Below, one piece after another: positions 28,966 to 38,024 of a stretch of DNA of 63,089 nucleotides; positions within the stretch are counted from its first letter, which is position 1, and each line of letters starts with the position of its first letter. The stretch comes from Cyclobacteriaceae bacterium (GTDB lineage: Bacteria; Bacteroidota; Bacteroidia; Cytophagales; Cyclobacteriaceae), in contig JANQPQ010000028.1 of NCBI GenBank assembly GCA_028285445.1, positions 1 to 63,089 on the forward strand. The letters run 5' to 3'. The notes beneath the pieces are model-generated. The model saw only the letters and a list, made by a program, of their open reading frames with translations, ran no database searches and had not been told where the DNA came from. Position numbers and translations under genes: made by a program.

Positions 28966-31164
28966 TCAGAATTGTTTCAGAAAAGTCAATTTGCCTACAA
29001 ACTGTTGCTGTTGAAATGGATTTTCGAAACTGTCAATTTGCGTATCATTAAAGACCAGGTATAAGAATGACAATGGCTGGTATTCCCAGCTGGCTCGAAC
29101 ATTCCACCTGCCTTGTTCATCCAGGCTATTGTATTGATAAAAGGCAGATAATTGTACCCGAGGATTCAATGCGAATCTGGAACCAATCGTCACAAGGTCA
29201 GTAGTTAGATCTTCCCGATTTTCGCCAACATTCTCGAGGTTATTATGCTCATAATCAACCGTAATTGCCGCGTGCGGGATAGGTGCCAACCTTCCGGATA
29301 ATCGCACCGTTTGACGGCTACCATTGTAGAAGTCGCCAAAATCGTACGCAACTTCTGCTGACCATTTTTTAGACTGATCAGTATTGTAGCGGATCAGATA
29401 GCGCGTATAGAAATAGTCATCCATGGGAATTGTTAAACCCAATGGGGAGAAGTTGAAATTTATGTTTTGCCAGGTAGGGGTTAATGAAACTTCAAAAAAG
29501 CTGTTGTCTTTGAACCATGTATATATTGGGAAAATGTAAAGACTAGCCTGCTGGAAATTTGAAGGATCGCTTGCATCCTGGTTATAGTTGACAAACACAC
29601 CCGGATCCCATCTTCTGATAAATTCAGTTTTAGGGCGCCAGATATAGTACCCCCCCGGATTATGCCTGATCACATTGGTCTGTCGTACGAAACCCATGGC
29701 AGGATTGTAGTTCTGATCTGTGTACTCGGTTACCCAGCCATAGTAGAATTTGTTAGACGTATTGCCGACAAATATTCTACCGGCAAAACCAGTTTCTCCA
29801 GTACCTTCATCAATTGAAGTAGTGAGGATGTATTGCACATCCCATTCGCTGGTTGGCCTTATTTGTCCATCGACAGTTACAGTAGTGTTGCTATTGGCTT
29901 CAAGGCTCAATTCATCAGACTTCTGGTCTGAACGTTGGGTGACCATGACACCAATGTTGTTTTCCCTGCCATAATTTCGAAGATATCTCGCTACACCAAA
30001 ATTGGATATAGGAGAATTACTGGTGCTGCCCTGTCTCACAAAAAGGCCAGCAATTGCTTGTTTTTCAGAACGTTGGGTAAACCTGGCCCCAACATCTATT
30101 GGCGCTGGCGCGGCGTTAAAGCTTCCTTGAAGCCCAATTCTTCGACTAAAGAAAGGCCTAATAGCTTGTTGTCTGCCACCAGCCCAAATGCCGGAGTTTT
30201 CCAGGAAAAACTGTCTGCGTTCCGGGAAGAAGATATTGAAGCGCTCGAGGTTATTTACAGCGCGATCAACGTCGGCTTGGGCAAAATCTGTATTGAAAGT
30301 AAGATCTAGAACTGACCTTGGGTTGAGGGCCCATTTTATATCACCTCCAACCTTGAAATCTCTGTTTGAAGTTTTTGTTGTACCATCGTCAACCTCTTCG
30401 TACTGAAACAAAGTATAAGGCTCTGCTCTAATATTGGCTGAGGGAGGTGGCACTTCTACCCCGGTGAGCCTTGCGGCGTAGGTCATGCGATAGGGAGTAA
30501 AAGACTGCGGAATTGCCGGATAGGTAGAAATCTCAATATCTCTTCGCGCATAACGAACCAAGGTCACTCCCCATTCCAGGGGTTCTCCGGGAATAGGCGA
30601 ATTATACCGCAAAGTTTTGAACGGTATAGCCATTTCCACTGTGTAACCATCAGCGGTTCTCTGCGTGCGAACTCTCCAAAGCGTATTCCAGCCGGTATCA
30701 AAGGTGTTTCCATTGAAGTTTTGCATATCACGTTGATTCCCGTAGGGCGTGGTCTGAAATACCTGCGCATACTGTTTGAGATTTTGAGGATCGAGGCCCA
30801 CTCCAAATATGTCATTCTCTCCCCAATCGAAATCTCTTCGTAGGTCCTGCACGCGAATACCCTTTACACCGACAGAATCTTTACACCAAGCGGCGATATA
30901 GAGGAATTTATCATCGAACATAAACTTGACTTGCGTGTCATATTTAATAGGTCCTCCTTGCCGAGGTTCTCGACGGAAGAAATCCGTTACACCCTCTCCC
31001 CTTTGCCAGTCGGCTTCATCAAGGTGGCCATCAACATTAATTGCACCTGACACCTTGGTCGCTTCAACCACAGGAGCCTCTTCTGGAGGAGGAAAATTCT
31101 CCTCCTGTTGCGCACCAGCTAGTAGTGCGATAATAAGGAGGAGAGCTGTGATGTAGTTTCTCAT
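28966..31164 (-). CDS. DUF5916 outer-membrane protein with CBM9-like N-terminal domain
   Basis: 732 residues. A signal peptide (1-19) is followed by a CBM9-like domain with INVDGHLDEADWQRGEG (about 42-58) and FDDKFLYIAAWC, the recognised start of DUF5916 proteins. Residues from about 230 to the end alternate like beta-strands and close with FVGKLTFLKQF, an outer-membrane barrel ending. There is no TonB-dependent plug. It is one of the few outer-membrane components in this operon and follows the M14 gene by 15 bases. Its job, whether ligand binding at the surface or passage, is unknown. Confidence 0.85.
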   Translation of the reverse strand: MRNYITALLLIIALLAGAQQEENFPPPEEAPVVEATKVSGAINVDGHLDEADWQRGEGVTDFFRREPRQGGPIKYDTQVKFMFDDKFLYIAAWCKDSVGVKGIRVQDLRRDFDWGENDIFGVGLDPQNLKQYAQVFQTTPYGNQRDMQNFNGNTFDTGWNTLWRVRTQRTADGYTVEMAIPFKTLRYNSPIPGEPLEWGVTLVRYARRDIEISTYPAIPQSFTPYRMTYAARLTGVEVPPPSANIRAEPYTLFQYEEVDDGTTKTSNRDFKVGGDIKWALNPRSVLDLTFNTDFAQADVDRAVNNLERFNIFFPERRQFFLENSGIWAGGRQQAIRPFFSRRIGLQGSFNAAPAPIDVGARFTQRSEKQAIAGLFVRQGSTSNSPISNFGVARYLRNYGRENNIGVMVTQRSDQKSDELSLEANSNTTVTVDGQIRPTSEWDVQYILTTSIDEGTGETGFAGRIFVGNTSNKFYYGWVTEYTDQNYNPAMGFVRQTNVIRHNPGGYYIWRPKTEFIRRWDPGVFVNYNQDASDPSNFQQASLYIFPIYTWFKDNSFFEVSLTPTWQNINFNFSPLGLTIPMDDYFYTRYLIRYNTDQSKKWSAEVAYDFGDFYNGSRQTVRLSGRLAPIPHAAITVDYEHNNLENVGENREDLTTDLVTIGSRFALNPRVQLSAFYQYNSLDEQGRWNVRASWEYQPLSFLYLVFNDTQIDSFENPFQQQQFVGKLTFLKQF

Positions 31165-31179
31165 CTATTTGCTTCTTAC

Positions 31180-32253
31180 CTATTCTTCGATCACGGCTAC
31201 TGTGGCTACGGACTCGCCTTTGTTCACAGGAGGTGTGCCCAGAATGAATAATAGCAGACCATTTTCAGTGGCATGTATTTCTTGTACTGTTCTATTAAAC
31301 AAGTCCGTGACATACCCGACTTTCATTCCCTTCAACACATAGTCACCACTGGATTTCAATGGATAGAAGAATCCTTCATGTTCACTTTCAATGTATAGTC
31401 GTTCTTTCACCACAGCCATCTTTTCAACCGGCTCAATTTTACCTTCAGCCATACCAAGGCTTATCAATGTCCTTTCAATAGCTGTGGTTATTTTGTCAAC
31501 AAGGTGAGGCTCAATCATGCCCAGCCTACCGCATTCGATGTCTGCGGCTGGTATACCTTGCTTGAAGGCCTCGGCTGAACAGTAAAGACTAGGGAAACCG
31601 TCTTTCATATAGTCCTTAGTGGTTGTCTTAAAAACCACCACGAGATCATACCCCATACTTTCCGCAATCATCCGCCCCTTCTTTGATATTTCCGGTTTGT
31701 CATCGTGTTGATAGTATGCCGAATATGCCATGAGATCCTCCGGTGCATCTCCACTATGCATGTCAATAAAGTAATCTGAGCGGGGTATCACTTTTGTAGA
31801 GATAAAATGCGCTAGTCTCTCAGTAACCGAACCCTCGGCATTACCGGGGAAGGTGCGGTTTAGATTTTTTGAATCCATTGGATTGGTGTATGGAGACCGA
31901 CCGAGGAAGCTACCAACATTCGCGATCTGCACCAGTATTACCGTACCTGATAATGCAGCTGGATTAATACGATTGATGAGCTGCTGCCCGGCTAAAATGG
32001 GTGCATATTCGTAGCCATGTACTCCTGCGGTTATACCCAAAACAGGACCCGCCGATTGGCCATGGAATACCGTGATTGGCACCTGCGCCTTATTGCCATC
32101 ATTGTCTGAAATTTTGATGGTGAAATGCTCCTTCGTACCAGGGCGCACATCAGTGCCATTGAATTGGAAGGAGGCCTGTGCTTGAAGGCCGGGTATTGCG
32201 AACAAACAAACAGCTATTGTGGGCAATAGGCGATATCTAACTTCATTTGGCAT
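31180..32253 (-). CDS. Exported succinylglutamate desuccinylase/aspartoacylase-like (M14) protein
   Basis: 357 residues from ATG 32253; a TTG four codons upstream is less likely. The signal peptide (about 1-26) ends GLQAQA. The M14-type domain has GVHGYEYAP, supplying a zinc histidine and glutamate, and FIDMHSGDAPEDL with the second histidine region. The C-terminal part carries the lipoyl-like barrel seen in AstE/AspA relatives (SSGDYVLKGMKVGYV). Members cleave N-acyl bonds of amino-acid derivatives. In an operon for metal uptake it might release metal from, or trim, an amino-acid-derived chelator in the periplasm; this is inference. It overlaps the FecE-like ATPase gene by 11 bases. Confidence 0.82.
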   Translation of the reverse strand: MPNEVRYRLLPTIAVCLFAIPGLQAQASFQFNGTDVRPGTKEHFTIKISDNDGNKAQVPITVFHGQSAGPVLGITAGVHGYEYAPILAGQQLINRINPAALSGTVILVQIANVGSFLGRSPYTNPMDSKNLNRTFPGNAEGSVTERLAHFISTKVIPRSDYFIDMHSGDAPEDLMAYSAYYQHDDKPEISKKGRMIAESMGYDLVVVFKTTTKDYMKDGFPSLYCSAEAFKQGIPAADIECGRLGMIEPHLVDKITTAIERTLISLGMAEGKIEPVEKMAVVKERLYIESEHEGFFYPLKSSGDYVLKGMKVGYVTDLFNRTVQEIHATENGLLLFILGTPPVNKGESVATVAVIEE

Positions 32254-33241
32254 TAAGTATGTCAATTAGGTTCTGAATGGATTGCGCACTTTCCTGATTG
32301 CCTGCTTTCTCTACCACGCAATGGAAATCGCCTGAATTAGATTTGACGATGACTTTTGTAGGGGCTTGATCATCTAGCTGAATACCATTGCGTTGTAATG
32401 CGCGCTGGGCCCAAATGGCATGGGTACCCTGACCATCTAACGCCACGGAAGATTGAAATTCACCATGCACTTCAAAAGACCCACTAGAGCGATCGAATTG
32501 TATACCCTCACTAATAAATGCGTCTTCGAATGACCCATTTAGCACCAAGTCCTCAGGAGAACCGGTTAGCATCCCCTCTCCTTTAGGTAGGAGCCAGATA
32601 CGATCAGCACCGCGCAATGCCAGATCCATATCATGCGTAGAAAGAAGGATAGACTTGCCGGATTCATGCGCCATTCTTTTTAACAACTTCACTATCTCCA
32701 CCCTTCTTGGTAAATCCAGGAAGGCAGTCACTTCATCCATTATCATCACATCAGGCTCCTGCGCAAATGCCCTTGCAATCATAATCTTTTGGCGTTCTCC
32801 GTCACTTAGCTCAGAAAGTGTACGATTCACAAGATCTTCAGCACCAGCCATATGGATAGACTCTTGAATTATCCTGTGGTCCTCCTTGCTTAGTTTACCT
32901 GTCCAGTTTGTGTAGGGAAATCGACCCAGTGCAATTACCTCATAGGCCGATAGCATACCGGCAAAGACTCTATCTGTAAGTACCAGGCTTAGCTTACGCG
33001 CCAATTCTCTTGGTCGGTATTCCCGAATGTCTCTTCCCGCCAAAGTCACACTACCCGTAATTGCCTTCTGTGCGCCTGCTACAGTTCGCATTAAAGTTGA
33101 TTTTCCCGCCCCGTTAGGGCCAATGAGGCAGACCAATTCACCTACATTGAGATTGGTATCGATGTTTGAGGTTACAATTGTATCCCCCTGCCTGGATTGG
33201 TATCCCGTTGATAGGTTGTTTATCTCGATTACCGCGTTCAT
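32243..33241 (-). CDS. FecE/BtuD-type ABC importer ATPase with C-terminal extension
   Basis: 332 residues. Walker A GPNGAGKST (about 39-47), signature LSDGERQK (about 143-150; Asp replaces the usual second Gly), Walker B VMIMDEVTAFLD (about 162-173), and switch STHDMDLAL. The domain is typical of iron-siderophore, haem or cobalamin importers. About 75 residues beyond the core, from residue 255, form a further domain of unknown function that could bind a regulator or ligand. With the FecCD permease and two binding proteins it makes a complete class II importer. It lies 5 bases downstream of the FtsX permease gene. Confidence 0.88.
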   Translation of the reverse strand: MNAVIEINNLSTGYQSRQGDTIVTSNIDTNLNVGELVCLIGPNGAGKSTLMRTVAGAQKAITGSVTLAGRDIREYRPRELARKLSLVLTDRVFAGMLSAYEVIALGRFPYTNWTGKLSKEDHRIIQESIHMAGAEDLVNRTLSELSDGERQKIMIARAFAQEPDVMIMDEVTAFLDLPRRVEIVKLLKRMAHESGKSILLSTHDMDLALRGADRIWLLPKGEGMLTGSPEDLVLNGSFEDAFISEGIQFDRSSGSFEVHGEFQSSVALDGQGTHAIWAQRALQRNGIQLDDQAPTKVIVKSNSGDFHCVVEKAGNQESAQSIQNLIDILNAK

Positions 33242-33246
33242 CTCTC

Positions 33247-35670
33247 CTAATCCTTCCGTAGAACTTTAATTGGGTTTATAAATAGCGCCTTCCAGGACGG
33301 CGCAAATGCAGCAACAACTGACACTATTAGCAAGGCGACGGCAACCAAGACATAGACCGCCATGTCAATTATATTTACTTCAAAAAGGAATGGTATAATT
33401 GGTTGAAGCAGTATCGGAGCCAGCAGCAATCCTAGAATTATGCCAATACCCGAAGTCTTCATCATGTCCTTCAATATCAGTTGCAGTATACCCCCATCTG
33501 TGGCTCCAAGTACTCGCCGTAGTGCTAGTTCCTTAACCTTTAGGATTAATATGAAGGTTAGAACACTAAAGAGCCCAATAGCCGCGATTATACTACCGAT
33601 AATGGCTATGGTAAGAAACAACATGCTTGAGACTTTAGATTGCCAATTCATTTGATCCACTCGATCACTCATTGACATGAACTCAAAAAGCGGCTGATTC
33701 TCGTCAATGGAAAAAATTGCCTCTCTGATTGCTGTCTCCAGGCTGGCCAGAGGCTGGCGTGACTCTATTACATAGTAACCGTCGGTAGTTGTGTTTGCCA
33801 ATAGCGAAACATAGACGCTGGGTATATTCGCCCCGGTGATGCTCTGATGTTTGACATTGGTGGCTACCCCGATAACTGTTAGATAAGGTTCATCCGAACC
33901 ATGATTGCCAAACTTAATTCGTTTTCCGAGGGCACTTTCTCCAGGCCAAATATTGTCAGCCAATTGTTTGTCAACCACCACTTGACTTCCATGTGATGGG
34001 CTATCGTTGTCATCGAAAGTATCGCCTCTCTCAAAATCGATATCCATCGCATCAAAGTAGTTGGGCGTGATCCTTTGGATGCTTATGAATGGATTCTCCG
34101 TTTGATCCACCTCTGATTGTCCTTCTGCGGTAAATAGTGTTTGAGCTTGAGTGGATGTCTTAACAATACCCGATAATGGAAGGACAGTATTCATAGCAAC
34201 ACTTTCAATCCCGGGAATGGCGTCAATTCTTCTCAAACTCTCTTCAAAAAAGGCCTTTTTCTTTTCTGGCGAACCATATCTAAACCATGAAAGGGCTATA
34301 CGAAAGGTTTGTTTGTTTTTGGTTTGAAATCCAAGTTGAGCTTCTTGCGCGGCATTGAAACTCTTGAATAGCAATGCTCCGCCTACCAGCAAGAGTACGC
34401 TGACAAATATTTGCAATATGGCAAGTCCCTTCTGCAGTTGGTGTTGCCTCTTGCTACCAGTAGTTTGTTGCCCGTCTTTGAGATGCTTTACCAAGCTGCT
34501 TTTGGACACTTGGAAAAACCATGGTACTACTCCGGTGGCAATTGCCAGTACCACAGCTGTTGCCATGGTATAGAGCACAACATTTAAATTGATCCCTACA
34601 TTGATCCAGTGTGGTAGATATGGATCAACCAGATCATGGGTCAGGCTTATAAGATACCAGGCCAACAGCAGACCTACGAGGCTACCTACTATCGATAGAA
34701 TAAAAGAGTCGATGGTATAACTCTTGATTATAGAAATATTTGTAGAGCCTAATACTTTACGAAGTACAGTCTCCCGGCTTCGTCGAATGGCGCGGCTAAC
34801 AATCAGGTTGGAAATATTGACCGCGGCAATTATCAACAGGAATAAGGCTGCAGCACCAATCAGCAGCAGGTAGCCATTAATCTCCCCAAGGAATAACTCA
34901 GATAATGGTTCGGCAACGAAGGAAATTCCAAGATTAGACTCCTGATGACGTTGTTGTTGGCTCTCAGCGAATACTTTAAGTTCTTCATTTAACTCCACCA
35001 GTGTCACTCCCGGTTTTAGTCGAGCCAAACCAATACAAGGGCGAAAACCTCTGGCATCAACAACGAAATCTGCGTATGCCATAGCTCTGAATGCCTCATT
35101 CTTGCCCGGAAAACTAAATCCCGCTGGAAGCACCCCGTAGTTGTTGTAGGTGAAACCATCAAGCGTGATCTCCAGTCCTTCAACCTCTTCGTTACTTTTA
35201 AAACGTCGTTGCCAAAACTCGTGGGTAATCATAACGGTATGAGAGCCCCTCCTATCCAAAGTCTCAGGCCAATGATTGCCGATGATTGGATCTACACCCA
35301 GTAGCTTGAACAAGTTACTTGAAGCAAATGTGGTGGTCAGTTCCTCCGGTGGTTGGCCATCCCCATGCAGATTATACCTTCCGCCATCACGATAAACAGC
35401 CAGTTCTTCAATATGAACTAGTTCATTCTGCATCTCCAAAAACTCAGGGTATGATATGTGGCCTTTCTCCCCTCCTTTTACAGAATGGATTCTCACAAGC
35501 CTATCTGCCTCTTTGAAAGGCAAGGGAGACAGTAGAAGTGCATCAATGTAGCTAAAAACAACGATGCTGGTTCCTGTGACAATGGCTATAGTAAGTATAA
35601 TAACTGCAGAGAAGGCCAGACTTTTCCTAAGTCTTCGCAGTGACATTTTCAAGTTGAGTATTGAATCCAT
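33247..35670 (-). CDS. FtsX/MacB-type permease inside the importer operon
   Basis: 807 residues with the MacB_PCD-FtsX duplicated arrangement: a span near 20-42, an FtsX block with RAIRRSRETVLRKVLGSTN (around 290-308), a span near 408-428, and a closing block with KVKELALRRVLGATDGG (around 715-730). The loops keep the ATPase-contacting sequence. It sits between the FecE-like ATPase (5 bases) and the FecCD permease (10 bases), an unusual place for this type of protein. No MacB-type ATPase is in the operon; it may use the FecE-like or ABC-2 ATPase, or one encoded elsewhere. Its periplasmic domains might work on the outer-membrane or periplasmic part of metal uptake. Confidence 0.83.
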   Translation of the reverse strand: MDSILNLKMSLRRLRKSLAFSAVIILTIAIVTGTSIVVFSYIDALLLSPLPFKEADRLVRIHSVKGGEKGHISYPEFLEMQNELVHIEELAVYRDGGRYNLHGDGQPPEELTTTFASSNLFKLLGVDPIIGNHWPETLDRRGSHTVMITHEFWQRRFKSNEEVEGLEITLDGFTYNNYGVLPAGFSFPGKNEAFRAMAYADFVVDARGFRPCIGLARLKPGVTLVELNEELKVFAESQQQRHQESNLGISFVAEPLSELFLGEINGYLLLIGAAALFLLIIAAVNISNLIVSRAIRRSRETVLRKVLGSTNISIIKSYTIDSFILSIVGSLVGLLLAWYLISLTHDLVDPYLPHWINVGINLNVVLYTMATAVVLAIATGVVPWFFQVSKSSLVKHLKDGQQTTGSKRQHQLQKGLAILQIFVSVLLLVGGALLFKSFNAAQEAQLGFQTKNKQTFRIALSWFRYGSPEKKKAFFEESLRRIDAIPGIESVAMNTVLPLSGIVKTSTQAQTLFTAEGQSEVDQTENPFISIQRITPNYFDAMDIDFERGDTFDDNDSPSHGSQVVVDKQLADNIWPGESALGKRIKFGNHGSDEPYLTVIGVATNVKHQSITGANIPSVYVSLLANTTTDGYYVIESRQPLASLETAIREAIFSIDENQPLFEFMSMSDRVDQMNWQSKVSSMLFLTIAIIGSIIAAIGLFSVLTFILILKVKELALRRVLGATDGGILQLILKDMMKTSGIGIILGLLLAPILLQPIIPFLFEVNIIDMAVYVLVAVALLIVSVVAAFAPSWKALFINPIKVLRKD

Positions 35671-35680
35671 TTCCTTTTTC

Positions 35681-36772
35681 TTATAGTTCGAAGCCTCTCA
35701 TCTTCTTATTCTTAATAATTACCCACATCACCACCGGAGCGCCCAATAATGCGTTAACTGCATTGAGATGCAGGAAATGCTTTTCCCAGGGTAAATGGAC
35801 AAACAGGTCCGCGGATTCAGCAATTAAGGCTCCAAGAAGAATTACAGCCGGCATTAGAATTCGATGGTCGGAAGTGCCAAAAAGACCCCGTGCCAGGTGC
35901 GGAACAATAAGTCCAAGAAAAAGTATAGGCCCACAGTATGCCGTTACCGGGCCAGCCAGTAACACCGCACAGCCAAGCGTAATCAGCCTGGTTCTTTTTA
36001 CTGACATACCAAGACTACGAGCGTAGTTCTCTCCCAACAACATGGCGTTTAAAGGCTTCCTCATCCACCATCCACCTGCAAACCCAATAATGACCAGCGG
36101 AATAAGTACAGGAAAGTGCTCCCAATAGACAGCAGAAAAACTGCCATCATTCCAACCGGCATAAATTCTGGTTTGAGATTGATTGGTAAAATGCAAAATC
36201 ACACTGATTAGACCCTGGGCAAGATATCCCAGCATGAGCCCAAAGATTAAGAGTGTAATAGTGCTGACATATTTTGAAATAGCGACCATTACCATCAATA
36301 CCAATACACAACCAATCATGGCGCCGGCCACAATGCTGAGGTTGCTGAGGAATTCGAAGTTCTCCAGGAACGACGACCCGATTACAGCCCCTGCCGTAAC
36401 TACCAAAGCCACACCCAGCTGAGCACCCGCTGTAAGCCCTAAAGCCCAGGGGCCTGCTAGTGGATTCTTGAATAGGGTCTGAAGTTGGAGGCCAGCAACA
36501 CCCAAAGCGGCACCTCCAACCAAAGATGCCAGGGTTCTTGGAAGTCTTAGCTCCATAATAATGGTGTGCCAGGTAGCATCCACGTCTTCAGCACCTATCA
36601 TCACTTTAAGTATACCAGAAACAGGGATTGGTACTGAACCGATACCCAACTCTAGCATGAACACCACCATCACCAATATGGCCAGCACGGGAAAAAGAAT
36701 AACCCTTGAGAATTTAGCCACTTGAATGGTAGGCTTACTGGTACTTATCGTTGTGCTTATAGTCTCTGCCAT
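35681..36772 (-). CDS. FecCD-type permease of a metal-chelate ABC importer
   Basis: 363 residues and about nine or ten membrane spans from residue 25 to the end. FecCD hallmarks include RLPRTLASLVGGAALGVAGLQLQTLFKNPLAGPWALG (start RLPRTLASLVGGAALG) at about 75-110 and GPILFLGLIVPHLARGLFG with the EAA-like region near 290. Such permeases import siderophores, haem, cobalamin or metal-nicotianamine-like chelates across the inner membrane. It lies between the binding protein (13 bases) and the FtsX permease (10 bases). Only one FecCD gene is present, so a homodimer is expected. Confidence 0.9.
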   Translation of the reverse strand: MAETISTTISTSKPTIQVAKFSRVILFPVLAILVMVVFMLELGIGSVPIPVSGILKVMIGAEDVDATWHTIIMELRLPRTLASLVGGAALGVAGLQLQTLFKNPLAGPWALGLTAGAQLGVALVVTAGAVIGSSFLENFEFLSNLSIVAGAMIGCVLVLMVMVAISKYVSTITLLIFGLMLGYLAQGLISVILHFTNQSQTRIYAGWNDGSFSAVYWEHFPVLIPLVIIGFAGGWWMRKPLNAMLLGENYARSLGMSVKRTRLITLGCAVLLAGPVTAYCGPILFLGLIVPHLARGLFGTSDHRILMPAVILLGALIAESADLFVHLPWEKHFLHLNAVNALLGAPVVMWVIIKNKKMRGFEL

Positions 36773-36785
36773 AATTGGATTCCCA

Positions 36786-38024
36786 TTATTGTGGTTTTTC
36801 CATCTCCCCTATAAAAAACAGTTCGTAATCCGGGAGCACATCCGGATGAAATAATTTGATCAGGTCACTAAGTACGATATCAGGGCGCATAGGTGCCTTT
36901 TGATACCAATCACTGGCTCCAAATCCATAGATGTTCCATCGCTTGAAATGATGATAGAGGTTATTGTTGTTGTAAGCAGGAAATGCCGACATATATTCTT
37001 CGGTTGGCCAGTTAGTGGGAGCCGACTGGAAAGAAATTATGAAATCCACTTCGGGTGCTTTTTGTAGCACCACTTCATCCGAGATGGAAATGCCCTCTGA
37101 TAAACCGTTGGCCTTTGTCAATGTCACGGCAGACTCGTCATCTGCAAAGGGATTAACAGCACCAGCCATCTTTAATAATTCCGCAATACCACCAGTAGTT
37201 CTAACAGTCCAGTTGCCGCTGCGGCTGTGCATACCCCACATGGCACCTGGTTTGTTAGTCTTGTTAGCCACTAAACCAGCAAGGGAATCACAGCGAGTTT
37301 TAATCGTATTGAAATACTCATTCGCCCGGGCCTCTGCGTTAAGAAACAGCGCGTCGTACTTAATCCATTCAAGCTGACCAAGGTATGTTCTCTCACTCCA
37401 TGAAAATTCGGGTGCAGCTTTCAAACCCAGTTCCCTGGTTCTCTTTATTCCATCGGCCTGCGAAAGGCTAGCGGCCGTAAGTAATGTCACCTCTGGCTTT
37501 GTGGCAATTAACATCTCCAAATTAGGACCAGTATGCCACGATGGGCCGATAGGTTTTATCTGTCCTTTCTCAAATAGTTCTCTTAAGGTTAGGTCTATTA
37601 CATCTTTGTGTCCGAGCCCCACCAATTTATCTGTAACTTCCAGTGCTACATACCTGGTAGGGGCATCATCAGCATTGCCGGCTATCGTTGCTACCGGAAC
37701 TTCAATAATGTTGGCACCTTCCAATTCTCCTACCAATGCTGGTGCGGCAGTACCACGCTGAACGAGCACAAGCAGATCTGTAAATGCCTGGGCCCACGCT
37801 ACAGAATCAGCATCCTGATCGGCAACACCGTAATCAACTTTAGTCTTTACCACCTTGTAGTTACCACGATAGCTAACACTAAAGTTCTCCGCATAATCTA
37901 CCTCAACCTTATCAGGAAAGTGATCAGTAGATTCTGCTACTGCGCTCTCAGCCGCCTTGTCCTTAACTTCTGGGGAACAACCGCCAATTACCAGGTATAA
38001 GAATATTGATGCTAGTCGTTTCAT
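36786..38024 (-). CDS. FecB/BtuF-like substrate-binding lipoprotein 2
   Basis: 412 residues with a lipoprotein signal ending LVIGGC15. The rest is a type III periplasmic-binding fold: NYKVVKTK opening, KLVGLGHKDVIDLTLRELFEKGQ, EMLIATKPEVTLL (first lobe) and NAYNNNNLYHHFKRWN near the end, where such proteins line the binding cleft. It is similar along its full length to the next gene upstream, so the pair arose by tandem duplication. The two coding regions overlap by four bases. The sets of histidines and aspartates between the lobes could bind metal or a metal chelate. Confidence 0.85.
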   Translation of the reverse strand: MKRLASIFLYLVIGGCSPEVKDKAAESAVAESTDHFPDKVEVDYAENFSVSYRGNYKVVKTKVDYGVADQDADSVAWAQAFTDLLVLVQRGTAAPALVGELEGANIIEVPVATIAGNADDAPTRYVALEVTDKLVGLGHKDVIDLTLRELFEKGQIKPIGPSWHTGPNLEMLIATKPEVTLLTAASLSQADGIKRTRELGLKAAPEFSWSERTYLGQLEWIKYDALFLNAEARANEYFNTIKTRCDSLAGLVANKTNKPGAMWGMHSRSGNWTVRTTGGIAELLKMAGAVNPFADDESAVTLTKANGLSEGISISDEVVLQKAPEVDFIISFQSAPTNWPTEEYMSAFPAYNNNNLYHHFKRWNIYGFGASDWYQKAPMRPDIVLSDLIKLFHPDVLPDYELFFIGEMEKPQ

